NCBI RefSeq assembly: GCF_029227915.1
Contig: NC_079885.1
Coordinates: 20,411,001-20,475,000, forward strand
Reading direction: 5' to 3'
Source: Hydractinia symbiolongicarpus
Lineage: Eukaryota; Cnidaria; Hydrozoa; Anthoathecata; Hydractiniidae
Length of the DNA stretch: 64,000 nt
The notes beneath the pieces are model-generated. The model worked only from the letters and a program-made list of their open reading frames with translations, was not told the origin of the DNA and searched no databases. A program made the translations under genes and the position numbers. Below, in pieces: positions 11,191-21,995 of this stretch (position 1 is its first letter; every line of letters starts with the position of its first letter).

Positions 11191-12999
11191 ATGGACTTGA
11201 ACGATAGCAAGCAAAAAGTCTCTCCAACTTTCGGTAATCGCCCGCGCGCCGCAAGCACGCCGAAAATACCGAAAAGAAAGTTGCCTCACGAAGAAGAAAC
11301 TCCTCCACACAAATCTACCCAAGCAAATCTAGAAGATGCAATCCCGCAAGACTCATTTGACACGCAACAAGCTAAATGTACGCCGAAAATACAAGCCAGT
11401 TTCGTATTATGCTGTGGCTTTTTATGTTTTGGCTCCTCAATGGCGATAATCGGACCGACCATTCTAGAATTGGGTTGCTTAACGGGCGAAGACGTGGGTG
11501 CTATGAGCTGGGTGTTTTTTGCGCAAACATGTAGTGCTTTGCTGGGGGCTATCGGAAGTGGCATTATAACGGATCAGTTCCAAATCAATTATAACATCTT
11601 TTTAGCCGTTGTGATCACAATTCATGCAGTAGCCTTAGTAATTATACCATTTATGAGAGTGTTGGGTACTTTGTTAGTGTTCACGTCAATGCATGGTTTA
11701 TTCGGTGGATTTCAAGATACAGCAACAAATTTACGAATGATTATCATGCACGGACAAGACGTGCCGCCGTATTTACAAACATTGTTCTTTTTCTACGGCG
11801 TCGGAGCTTTTTTAAGTCCTATAATTGCTGGTAATTTTCTAAGTGACGAATGCAATCGAGGAGAGAGTGACGGACTAAGTGAGTTTGCGTTTTCACGTCG
11901 TCGCCGACACAATGGAATTGGTTTAGGGCATTGGATGCGACAAATGAAAGAAACAGAGATTATGTTGACGTCGAATGCGACAAAAACTGGCAGTACGACT
12001 TTACATACGGAAATTATTCGAATAACGACGACTAAAGTTTATTTCGCATACATAATCGTAGCGATCATTCACGTGGTCGTAACGTTAGGCTTGTGGTACT
12101 TATTCGTCGTGGAAAGAAAAAGACGGCAAGATTTAAATATATCATTAGACGGCACAACTGTATCGACGGATCCTTTGGAAGATTCCGTCTCCAGGAGTGA
12201 ACGTAGCGACGTCGACCCGTCAATTAAAACACAAGTTTATTGTATCAGTTTTTGGATTGCTGTTATGGTCTTTATATCCGACGGTTTGCAAGGTTCGTTT
12301 GGCAGTTACATATATACATATGCCGTCAAAAGTAACATCGGTATACCGCCCGACGACGCGGCGTATTTGAACAGTCTGTTTTGGGGAGCCTTAGCTTTAG
12401 GACGTTTGTTAGCAATTTTCGTTTCGATGTACGTCTCGCCACGTGTGATGTTACTTGTTGACGTAGTTGGATGTCTTGCCTCGATTGTCCTGATGTTTAT
12501 ATTCCGTTTTAAGGTTATTTCGCTATGGATAGGCACTGCAACTTTCGGTTTATGCCTCAGTAATATATTTCCTACCAGTGTTTCAATGGCTGAAAGTTAT
12601 TTCCGCCTGACTGGCACGATCACGTGCTTTTTTGTTGTCTGTAGTGGATTGGGTGAAATGGCTATACCGCTGCTGATTGGCAAGTTATTCGATGTAGTTG
12701 GACCAATAAGCTTTCTAGCTATAAGTTGTATATTGTGTTTTTCGTCCGTTGGAATTTACGTAGCGGTGGTTATTACCGGAAAGGGAATCACCCTACGACA
12801 GTTGGAATTACAAAGGAGTTTCTCTGCAGAAAACTCACCGAATGAAGTCGTCAGTATTGACACACCTTCGGGGACGCTTGACTTTACTCAGGACCCGTTA
12901 ACTGGAAATAAAACTGAAGACGGTATTGGTACATCGAGTCCAATGATGCTTTTGCCAAGCAAGCATGAAAATGGCAGTGAGAATAAAAAGGAGAGCTAG
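11191..12999 (+). CDS. MFS transporter, MFSD4-like (sodium-dependent glucose transporter family), intronless
   Basis: An uninterrupted 602-aa frame from ATG to TAG. Residues 1-67 are a hydrophilic cytoplasmic N-terminus. Twelve hydrophobic segments follow, beginning with SFVLCCGFLCFGSSMAIIGP near residue 70. A long polar loop (about 225-285) after the sixth helix group and a second polar loop before TYAVKSNIGIPPDDAAYLNS separate the two halves. Motifs such as GPTILELG, GLFGGFQDTATN and LFWGALALGRLLA match the MFSD4A/MFSD4B branch of the major facilitator superfamily; mammalian MFSD4B is a sodium-coupled glucose transporter. The substrate here is an inference. The C-terminal 80 residues are polar. 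AATAAA at 13154 is the likely polyadenylation signal. The gene is convergent with the minus-strand gene ending at 13210. Confidence 0.9.
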   Translation: MDLNDSKQKVSPTFGNRPRAASTPKIPKRKLPHEEETPPHKSTQANLEDAIPQDSFDTQQAKCTPKIQASFVLCCGFLCFGSSMAIIGPTILELGCLTGEDVGAMSWVFFAQTCSALLGAIGSGIITDQFQINYNIFLAVVITIHAVALVIIPFMRVLGTLLVFTSMHGLFGGFQDTATNLRMIIMHGQDVPPYLQTLFFFYGVGAFLSPIIAGNFLSDECNRGESDGLSEFAFSRRRRHNGIGLGHWMRQMKETEIMLTSNATKTGSTTLHTEIIRITTTKVYFAYIIVAIIHVVVTLGLWYLFVVERKRRQDLNISLDGTTVSTDPLEDSVSRSERSDVDPSIKTQVYCISFWIAVMVFISDGLQGSFGSYIYTYAVKSNIGIPPDDAAYLNSLFWGALALGRLLAIFVSMYVSPRVMLLVDVVGCLASIVLMFIFRFKVISLWIGTATFGLCLSNIFPTSVSMAESYFRLTGTITCFFVVCSGLGEMAIPLLIGKLFDVVGPISFLAISCILCFSSVGIYVAVVITGKGITLRQLELQRSFSAENSPNEVVSIDTPSGTLDFTQDPLTGNKTEDGIGTSSPMMLLPSKHENGSENKKES

Positions 13000-13150
13000 T
13001 ATGATATAGAATTAATATTATATTTATAGGTGTATTTTTTTAATTTCTATTGCACATCTTTTTAGCTTTTTTACATTATTTAGTAAGACATATTTGAATT
13101 TAAAAAAATGTAACTATCCATGCTTTTATCCAAAGGAGAGTTTCTTAATT

Positions 13151-13159
13151 TTTAATAAA
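13151..13159. terminator. Overlapping polyadenylation signals of convergent genes
   Basis: TTTAATAAA contains AATAAA on the plus strand (for the MFS transporter, stop at 12999) and ATTAAA on the minus strand (for the gene whose stop is at 13210). Both spacings, about 155 and 55 bp after the stops, are plausible. Use by either gene is inferred. Confidence 0.5.
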
Positions 13160-13209
13160 AAAACGAAGGTGCCGTCTTTAGAATCGAGTCCGGTTTGATT
13201 ATGTAAACC

Positions 13210-16200
13210 CTATACCCTTGTTTTTTGAGAAATAGTGGCGGGGGGGGGGGGGGGGGGAGGAGCTTTATAAACTTCGCGGTCTGGCCTTTTCAAATTGGGG
13301 CCCCTTTTACCACCTGCTACATACGTACATTTTCACGTTTATACGAACAACATCGTACCTGTATGGTTTTTCCACTGGTAACTCGGTATGACTTTCTTCT
13401 TTTAAACGAATTGTGGTTTTCTGTTTAAATTCTTCTGTTTCTTGTTTTTTTGGCGAAGAGGGCGGTAAGGCTATAATGGATAGGTTTGTAGCAATTCGTG
13501 TAAACAGGTTACCAGATGTTGTGAATGATCCCTCCTTTCTCTTAAAAAAATTGAGAAAGACAAGGTGGTAGAACATTTCTTCAGATTTTTGTCCTTTTTT
13601 TTCAGAAAAAACGCCCTTCTTTGCTATTTAAAAAAGACCCTGTTGAAACCTTTATGATATTTTCCTATAAAAAGAACGAGAAATGCTTTCGTTTCTTATA
13701 AAAAAGATAAATAAAAAGAAAACCGAGACAATTTATTGTAAATACAAAACATTATTTTGGATATTAATGGGTCGAAGTTTTTATCTGAAGAATGATGAAA
13801 AATCAAAGGTTTCAAAGCCCAGCTCATCTTTTTTACCTACCTCATCTTTTGACATGCGTAATATACGTGCGTCTTTTTCCTGTTTTTCGTATTGTGACAT
13901 CTGATGCCACGTCGCGTTCATCAATCCTTCCGAATGTTGTTCAGCTTTGAACTGCTCGTAAACATCTCGTAAAAGTGAATACGCACCGTAACGAACTTTC
14001 CATAACGTTTCTACGGACCAAAACAGATTGCAAACAAAACGTGCCAAACTATTCTACCCACAGAAATAATTAAATAACAATAAATAAATACCTTTCGCAG
14101 TACAACCCAAGTAATCAATTAAACCATAAACCTGATTATCACCAAACAAGGATAACTTTTTGATGTCCACACTCAGTCCACGTGTAGAGAGATCAGCCAA
14201 GCAACGTAAATAAACAGCAAGAAGTTCCCAACTCCATGTCTGTTCAACTAGATCATCTTTCCGTAACATGTTCCTCCGCTGTTTTGAAGGTACATAGTTG
14301 GAACTTGTACCGAGCTGCAAAAAGAACAACGCGTACTCTTCTTTTGATTTGGCGCATTCACAAAAAATATGAAATCCCAGTACATAATCCAACCTAAAAT
14401 GGAGAACCTTATACAAAATACTTTATATCATTACTGAGAATAGCCAGGTCCATTATCCTAGGCTCTTGTATTGCCATTATACGCCCACATTCTAGAAAGG
14501 GCGCAGCACATCTGAAAAATAGAATACTTGCTGTGGTTAGACACGTATTCATTGTCCTGAAAGAACTTCATCATTTAAATTGTCTAAATTTCATTCTTAA
14601 CTTTGATAAAAAAAATAGTTACCAATTTTCATCATTAACTTCGCTCAGATCAACATCACGGATTTCCTTTAAAACTGAACCATCGAGTCGCGTTTTTCTT
14701 GTTAAGCTTTTCCAAATCTTTAAAGAGTTCCATAGAAATTTTGAAATGAGTGATTTACTTTGAGAAGATTCATCTCTCTAAATAGACGGGTTTTTTTACA
14801 GAGAAAAACAGAAACTCTCATCAGACTTTCTACGAAACAGTATTACATAATTTGTATAAACCGGCTTCTTAAAACGCAACAATCTGGGCGTGAAATTTTT
14901 ACGAACAATTCATGATTACCAAGGCTTACCTCTTTCATAATTTTATCTCCAATTATGTTTTCACCTAATTAAAAAAATTAAATTAAAAGCACTTATTTAA
15001 ACATTGTTAATAAATTAATTTCTTAAAGATAGAATTGCATTATTTTTATTTAGAAAGAGCGGCCTCTTCAGTTCTTATTACCATAGGTATCAATGCAGGT
15101 CTTACAAATAGGGTTCCATCACGTTTAAAGAAATGGCCCAACTACAGACTACCACTCTAAGATATCAATTCATTTCTCTTGTTGCACGAGAGCCAGAAAG
15201 GATTGATTCACAATTTTATATTCTCTGGGTTGACTTGAACCGGGATTGAATGTGAGAACTTCTGCGATTTAAAAAATTGGTTTGATAAACCTGGCAACCG
15301 GTTACGTAAACTAGGCTAAAGTCAATTTATCAAAAAAAAAACAAAAAAAACATGGAATATAGTAACAATTAAAAGCTACCTGAATGATTATCATCTTCAT
15401 CTTCAACTTTTACTTTATCTTTACAGATTTCACACACCTAAGAATAAAACATGTATTGTGAATGTAACACACACCTTTCCTGTGAGAGGTTCATAAGATG
15501 GACGGGAATAACAACGACGTTACCGAATTTTAAATGCTTATAATAAACATATGTTTTAAAGTCTCATTGGACAAACTGATTTATGGAAATAAATTATTGT
15601 CTGTTAGTGGAAATATTTGAGAACGTAACAGCTACATGCTTTTCTACATCAATAATAGTCGTTTCTCTGCGATAAGACTGCCAAGGTTGCTTCGTGTTGA
15701 AATGCACGAAATGTGTACGGAAAACGAAACACAGTTACGTGAAATATAAAGGACTGGTGAAGTCGTGGATTTTGCCTGTGTGTCCGCGAGAAAAAAGTCA
15801 TGCTACGGAAACACAAAATAGCAAATGCTACTAATTTTTATCCATTTTGTTGTGAACATCCCAAAAGTTTGGCTGGGTTCAATGCTGATTAAATTTCTGT
15901 CGCTTTTAGAACGAGGAAAGTCCAGACAACTATTACCGCTTTTGTAATCCTTATTGTTTAGTCTTTTTCTTTTCCTGGAACCACTTTAGGCTTGATGTTG
16001 CACACAATTGACCAATGAAAGTAGTAGTAATGAGACCATTGATAATTTGGGCTAACTCTGGTACAATATACGATACAATACGATACGATACAATATATAG
16101 CATACGATATTTGTACAATATACGATACAATATACGATATTTGTCTCGATTATACGTTATCTAACTCGTCTGTTTCAATACAATTGAGGGTAGCGTTATT

Positions 16201-19200
16201 ATTTATAAGACTATCGCATGAAATATCTCACCATAGTACAAACTAACTTGAGAAGGATGTAATTACTTGGGTCCTCTTCATAAAAGTTCAGTGTCGCCTT
16301 TACACCTAAAGAAAAAACGAGAAAAAAGACCATCAGTTAAACACACAGATAATATGAATAATATTACCGCACCACACATGTATATAAAAGTGTGTTCAAG
16401 TCATCTACCATCACTTTATTTTCGTTTTGCTGTTCTTTTTGTTGAAGGGAATTATTTGCATAATGCATAAAACAGGTCTAAATTTAGACCTGTTTTATGC
16501 ATCGAAAAAATTCCGTTTTAGAAGCCGGATTAAAAAAAACTGCAACACTCCTATTGAAGTGAGAGCCACGAAATCGCGCTAATTATGGTTGGACCCCAAA
16601 AAACTTCAGTCACTCTATAAGGCCTTAAATTTGAAATTACAGAAAAAGCGTAGTAATTTTGCGAATAACTGAGGACTTGGCACACGCATTTTTTATTTTT
16701 TTTTAATTTTTAGCAAGGACAAGCATTGTATGTTCCGCATAAGAAGAAGATTCACACTGCAAGTTCATTATAAATAATCTTACCTTTATTAATTAGATAC
16801 AACGCGTCTAACAAGTGCGCATGCTCCTAGTATAAAATAATACATCAGCAAAAAAAAATCAGGATAACTCTTTATTGAAAATTCACGACATAAAAAAGAT
16901 ACACTTTTCTTTATAAGAATACCAAAATTTGATTACTCTTATTTATATATTGTTTTTAACCTGAAATCTCAGCCTGGTGTTCTTATACACCATATTCTTA
17001 TAAAAATGTGTAATGTGATACAGAAATTTATAAAACTTTCCCATAAAACTTCAAATTCTGATCAAGAAACAATTTTTATATATAAGGCTTAAATACCAAC
17101 CCTAGCGGCAACAAAAAGAGAGTTTTTTAAGAACTTATGCAGAAGTTGAAAGCAATGAGAAAAACATTACCTTGGTTATATCTGATGCCAAATTATGATA
17201 ATACAGTCGGACAAATATTCGAAAAGAAGTCTGAAAATACACAAAGTAAAACCGGTACTAATTAATTAAAATAAAATAAATTACACTTGAATTTCTAGAA
17301 TCTTTCAACAGGTATGTTTTATCTGACTCAATGATATTATTAGCAGTAACTTTCTCAAATATGTTTAAAAGTGCAAAGTGTATATTCTATTAAGATATTT
17401 GCAAGTGCTGTGACACACCCTACAAGAAAAAGGTGGTGGCCCTTCAAATCAAATTTAATGTTATACCTCCAGTTTCAACGATAAATTACTTGCAGATAAC
17501 GGTAACAGCGCTCTCTCTCCTCCATATTGCACATAACTTTGTAAACTTGTTAAACCAATCTCAAGAAGCCTAAAAAGAAAAAACTTTCTAATCTCAACAT
17601 AAAAATTGTTTGATTGTCTTTTCTATTTTATAATAGAAGTTGGTGTAAATTTGCTAGCCCTTTACATCTTCGGCTAAAATATACCACTAAATTCGTTTTG
17701 ACTAACTCAAATAAACTACAACAAATCAATGTTACCTACCTTATGATCAGCTGTTTAGATAGTGGAGCAGTGGATAAGGACTCCTTTAAGATATCCAGTG
17801 AGACTTATATATTTAAAAATAAAAAAGTTGAGATAATTTTCAGTGTAAGGTAAAAAAACACATGGTTATTATTTAGAACGAAACTTTAACGTTAATAATA
17901 TATAAAATATTCATAATGTTAACAAATGCATACACTTCTTGTTTTATTATAATTTACAATGCACATCTTTGCATATTTTAAAGGAGTTGAAAAATTTGGG
18001 AATACAGGAAATTACAAGCAGATAAAAGCTAAAATAGTTTTATACTTTCGATAAGCTTTGAATTAAAATCTAAATCGTTTTCTTTACCTTTCTGCACAAT
18101 GGAATTAGTACTGGTAGTCAGCATGGACAAATCGTTCCAACATTTTTGATACACATTCCAAACAGTTTTATTATTAACAGATGATAACTCGTACTAGAAT
18201 AAGTATTCATATTAAGCATGGTGTCATTGATAAATTGATTAATATAATTGATAAATAAGGGACTGGCATAACTCAATTGATTTATACAGGCATTACAGCT
18301 AACTTCCCATGAATAAACAAGTTGATTGCATACGAGCTTGAAATTAAATTGAATTTTTTTTCTTTTTTGGTTTTTAAGAGTTCTTAAAGGTTTGTGGGTT
18401 GTGACATCATAAGTTTTAGAAGATGAGAAACCATCGACAGTATGAAAGGTAAGCAGGATAAGTATTGATAGATAATCAAAATATTAAACTGGATAGGTAA
18501 AACATATTTATATCACTGTTACCTTGATAAATCCTTCTTTATATTAAATACTTCATGTCTTGCATTAATTAGCATAACTAACTGATTAAGATTTTTTTTT
18601 AAAATTAAACAGAGCTAAATGAACATTTAGCTCATGTTAATTGTGGTGACGGCAATAATGTCTCTGTTGCCTCATACTTACTAATGTTCTTAGGATCACA
18701 TATAAGTGAACTTTATTTGAAACAATATTTGCCACTAACAGGATAGGAGGCTTGCCTCGCCTACCTGCTTGTTTCGATCATTGGGTATCAAACCTCTAAG
18801 ATGCCTTGCTTATTAGGACAAGCCTATAAATACATGTACATTATCTATTTCAAGTTTGGCTTTTTAAACAAACAGTTAGAGCTAAAGATTCCCACCTGCC
18901 CTCCCTATACCATTGATAATGATGTGTAGGGTTTGCAAAACTAACAACACTTCTTTTTTTTTATTATGATGCCACTCTGGCCAACCGATGCGGAGTATCA
19001 TTGACTCGTCACCACATAGCATTCGTCATTGCAACCATTGTTAAAGACAGAGTTAGCAGAGTTCAGTTTATGACTGGTTTGAACTGGCTTATCCCTGACG
19101 CATCAACAAAGATGGAGACACTTGCTCTACCTGCGCGGTTTCCTTGAACAACCATTTTGCTAAAAATATTGTCAAGGTTTTAGTCCAGCAGTGGGAGCAA

Positions 19201-21808
19201 GAGTCCTGGCTAATTACCCATTGCACGTTTTAACTGAGGGGTATGTCAGGCTTCCTAAGTCAGCTAAATTTGGACAGATACACGTGTGTGGCCTGTTGAT
19301 TATATCGTTACTTGATATGCTATTTTTAATTTAAATTATTATTTTATATTGAAGAATAGGAAGAGAACAATGATGTATGAGAAAGTAATGCCATAGGAGA
19401 CATTCACAATTGAAGTGCAGCCAAGATGTACATGTCATTGTGAGTGTGTCATACCATTGAGGTGCATTATGATGAAGAGAATAGCAAGATATGGCATAGG
19501 AGACACTCACAACAGAGTGTAACCAAGATATACATGTCATTGTGAGTGTCTCATACCATTTAAGTGCATATCGTGGGGTTATTACTGTTTTCATATCTGC
19601 AATGTATCTGTCCTGCCTGTTATTGTTTAATCTTATTGCCTGGAACCCCTATTCATGCCCCAATTATACAAATGCAATCCAGTGGGAAGGATTTTGTATA
19701 AATTTATTTCATAATACAAGGTTCTCTACTATTATGACGTGTTATTACTGAAGAACCCGGACAATTAAAGAGGATTATTGGCAATTTTAAAGGCCTTTTT
19801 ATAACAAAGAATCAAATTGTTTTTTCCAGAGGTAAGTTTAATATTTGCAGGACCAACTACTATCTCAAATTTGTAATGTTTAACAAATTACTCTTACTTT
19901 TGAAAATTATTTAGAAAATTTATAAAGGATTACATTGTACCAATTAATGCAGGAAACACACATTTTTGGCAAATGCCAGATCTAAGGTAAAAAATTGTTT
20001 TTATTGATATAGTGTTTACCTGCCTTGGAGAAGGTTTTTTGCCAAGAATTGATGTTTTTTGTTGTCATGTTCCTATTGCTTATTTTGAAAATATATCTTA
20101 CATAAAATAAGGAGTTCTCATGCATTTTGTGGAGCCTTTTAACGCAATATTTTGGAATTTGAAGTATGTTTTAGCCATTCTAGGGAACCATGATCAGCCC
20201 TCCTTTGGCACTGAGTAATTTAGCCCCTCCACTTTCAAAATTGCTCCACCGTGCTTGAAATGAATTTTTGCTTTCGAAATCTTTTAAAGCCCCGGCACCA
20301 GTTCTGTACTTGGAGGAATTATTTTCACAACAGTGAAGTAATAACATATCACTTATAAGCAATTTACCTTAATTTTTCCAAGGAAATCAATGGCTTTTTT
20401 CTCCAAATCATGCAATTTCAATTCATCAGATTCAGTACTAATCTAAAAATAATATACAACATAAAAAGGTAAAGAAATGTTAAGATATATAATCATGTTC
20501 CGTCTGAACCGCACCCAATCCCATTACAACGGAACAGTTTGCTTACCCCACTGCCAACACAGGAGACGAATCCCGGCTGGATATTAAAGCCCAAGATTTC
20601 TGGAGAAAAGGAGAGATTCCATTTTTCGATGTTAGAATAACGCACATCAACTCCAAAGTATCCAGAAATCAGGCGACCCATAAAATTTTCCAGCGGCACG
20701 AGCAAGCGAAAAAGAGAGAGTATTTACATCGTATTTTGGAAATCGAACATGGAAATTTTACACCATTGATAGTTGGTACCAATGGAAACGAGTGCAGTAA
20801 GTTTCTATCTATGCTAGCGAAAAAATTGTCAGAAAAAAACAATAAAAAATTATGGAACTGTAATAACATGGCTTCGAACTCGACTCTCAATGGAAATAAA
20901 TCATTCCTCACTACTCTATCTGAGAGGTTCGAGAGTCCCATTCAGACAATATGAGAATATTGGGGACCAAGGTCTGGATAACGTTGTTAGTGGTGCCGAT
21001 TGAAGTAACTTTTCCAATTTGTAGCAAATTTCTGTGTGATTTCGACTTTTTCGGCCTCAATAGCGTCTCTTATGGCCTTATTCCTTCAATATATCTACTC
21101 AGTTTTCTTATTGTGATATTCTTCAGCTATTTATGTGTTTGTCTGTTTTTAGCTATTATATTTAACACTCACTGTTTTTATTAAACTTGACATTTTATTT
21201 ATTACTTGTATACATAGAACATTTAGAATAACTTAATTTATGTAACCCTTTTAATACAGATAATGTATAGATATATAATCATATATATAGTATATATGCA
21301 TAGAAGTGGTATCTATGGAATATTATGATGTGACAAGTTCTCAACAGCAGATGAAAAAATCTGGAAAACATAGGGCCAGTCCAGTTTGACTCCTTGTTCT
21401 ATGCACGGAATATATAGATCTATATTATAATGCTTGCCATATATGTCCATATCTGTATGTCTGTAAACCAAATGAATTTTGTGGAATAATAAAAAATACC
21501 TACATTATATATTAGTGCATCTAAGCTGTCACTTGTAATTTGCCTTAAAAGCAAAAAAATATATATCATAATAGAGCAACATAATCAATGAAACAAAATT
21601 TGTTTTTTTTAAAGTCTGGCATCTTTACATTTTGTTAGTTAGAAATTGGGGAAACAATTATTATATACCTTCCATCTTCTTTCTCATTTCTCAGAGCATT
21701 AGCTGTGCATTTGCCATTTCTACTTTTGAGCCTTTTCTGCAATTTGCCTTGGTGAACTTGAGATATTATGCCAAATTTGTGTTCCACGGAGACTTTTTCG
21801 ATAGGCAT
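13210..21808 (-). CDS. Unrecognised ~589-aa helical protein, 16 exons
   Basis: Phase-consistent exons, in transcript order: 21808-21669, 21543-21504, 20442-20368, 18193-18088, 17803-17740, 17569-17467, 17230-17171, 16826-16784, 16305-16232, 15437-15380, 14773-14623, 14526-14422, 14393-14132, 14053-13841, 13540-13359 and 13303-13210. They sum to 590 codons. The ATG at 21808 follows an in-frame TAA. The protein starts MPIEKVSVEHKFGIISQ, is mostly amphipathic helix (for example LLEIGLTSLQSYVQYGG, LLDALYLINKG), carries a CEIC pair, and ends with KRPDREVYKAPP and a proline run encoded by an 18-base homopolymer. Least certain junctions are the 14526 and 13303 acceptors and the 14132 donor; the last competes with a read-through that would keep VYGLIDYLGCTAK. 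It could be a helical-repeat scaffold, but I do not recognise the family. The R-P-D-x-x-x-Y tail recalls short linear motifs in RNA-processing proteins (speculative). It is divergent from the KIAA1143 homologue. Confidence 0.7.
16073..16150. repeat. ACGATACAATA simple repeat
   Basis: Irregular repeats of TACGATACAATA and ATATACGATA. Intronic low-complexity sequence. Confidence 0.7.
16463..16502. repeat. 40-bp perfect palindrome
   Basis: Twenty bases beginning ATGCATAAAACAGG are followed directly, without spacer, by their exact reverse complement, with the centre between 16482 and 16483. It lies in an intron of the minus-strand gene. Confidence 0.95.
19388..19575. repeat. Diverged two-copy tandem repeat, about 103 bp
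   Basis: Words such as CATAGGAGACA.TCACAA, CAAGAT.TACATGTCATTG and CATACCATT recur at one constant offset. It is intronic. Confidence 0.6.
20504..20954 (+). mobile_element. 3' coding remnant of a retroelement with a nuclease-like domain
   Basis: An open frame on the strand opposite to the host gene, within its intron 2 (20443-21503). It contains DIKAQDFWRKGEIPFFDVRI, then KKREYLHRILEIEHGNFTPL and GTNG, and ends at TGA. The D...FFDVR arrangement and the following E-x-G-x-F-x-P block resemble the PD-(D/E)XK-like C-terminal part of proteins carried by repetitive elements in cnidarian genomes. This is a family-level impression. The last 40 codons look frame-shifted. A cellular gene is unlikely, since there is no start or splice context. 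Confidence 0.45.
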
Positions 21809-21995
21809 CTCACCATTTTGTTGTTAAAAAATACTATGAAACAATTATATAACCAATAAAATACCAGATAAAGCTGAATTATAATGTTGTGATCAGTGAC
21901 CCAAAAATTCAGTCTCTGATTTGTTTTTGTTTACATCTTGTCTCGCTTATTTCGATCGGGAGTCTAGAAACTATCTTGTAAAAGTGAACACTAAA
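21809..21995. promoter_or_regulatory. Compact divergent promoter region
   Basis: Only 187 bp separate the start codons of the minus-strand 589-aa gene (21808) and the KIAA1143 homologue (21996). No TATA box is obvious on either side. The head-to-head layout implies a shared bidirectional promoter. No transcription start data are available. Confidence 0.5.

Noticed and set aside
13781-13840. Read-through end DELGFETFDFSSFFR of exon 14
   Set aside because: A GATGAG|GTAGGT donor precedes it, and exon 15 at 13540 continues in phase; treated as intron, although an alternative terminus is possible.
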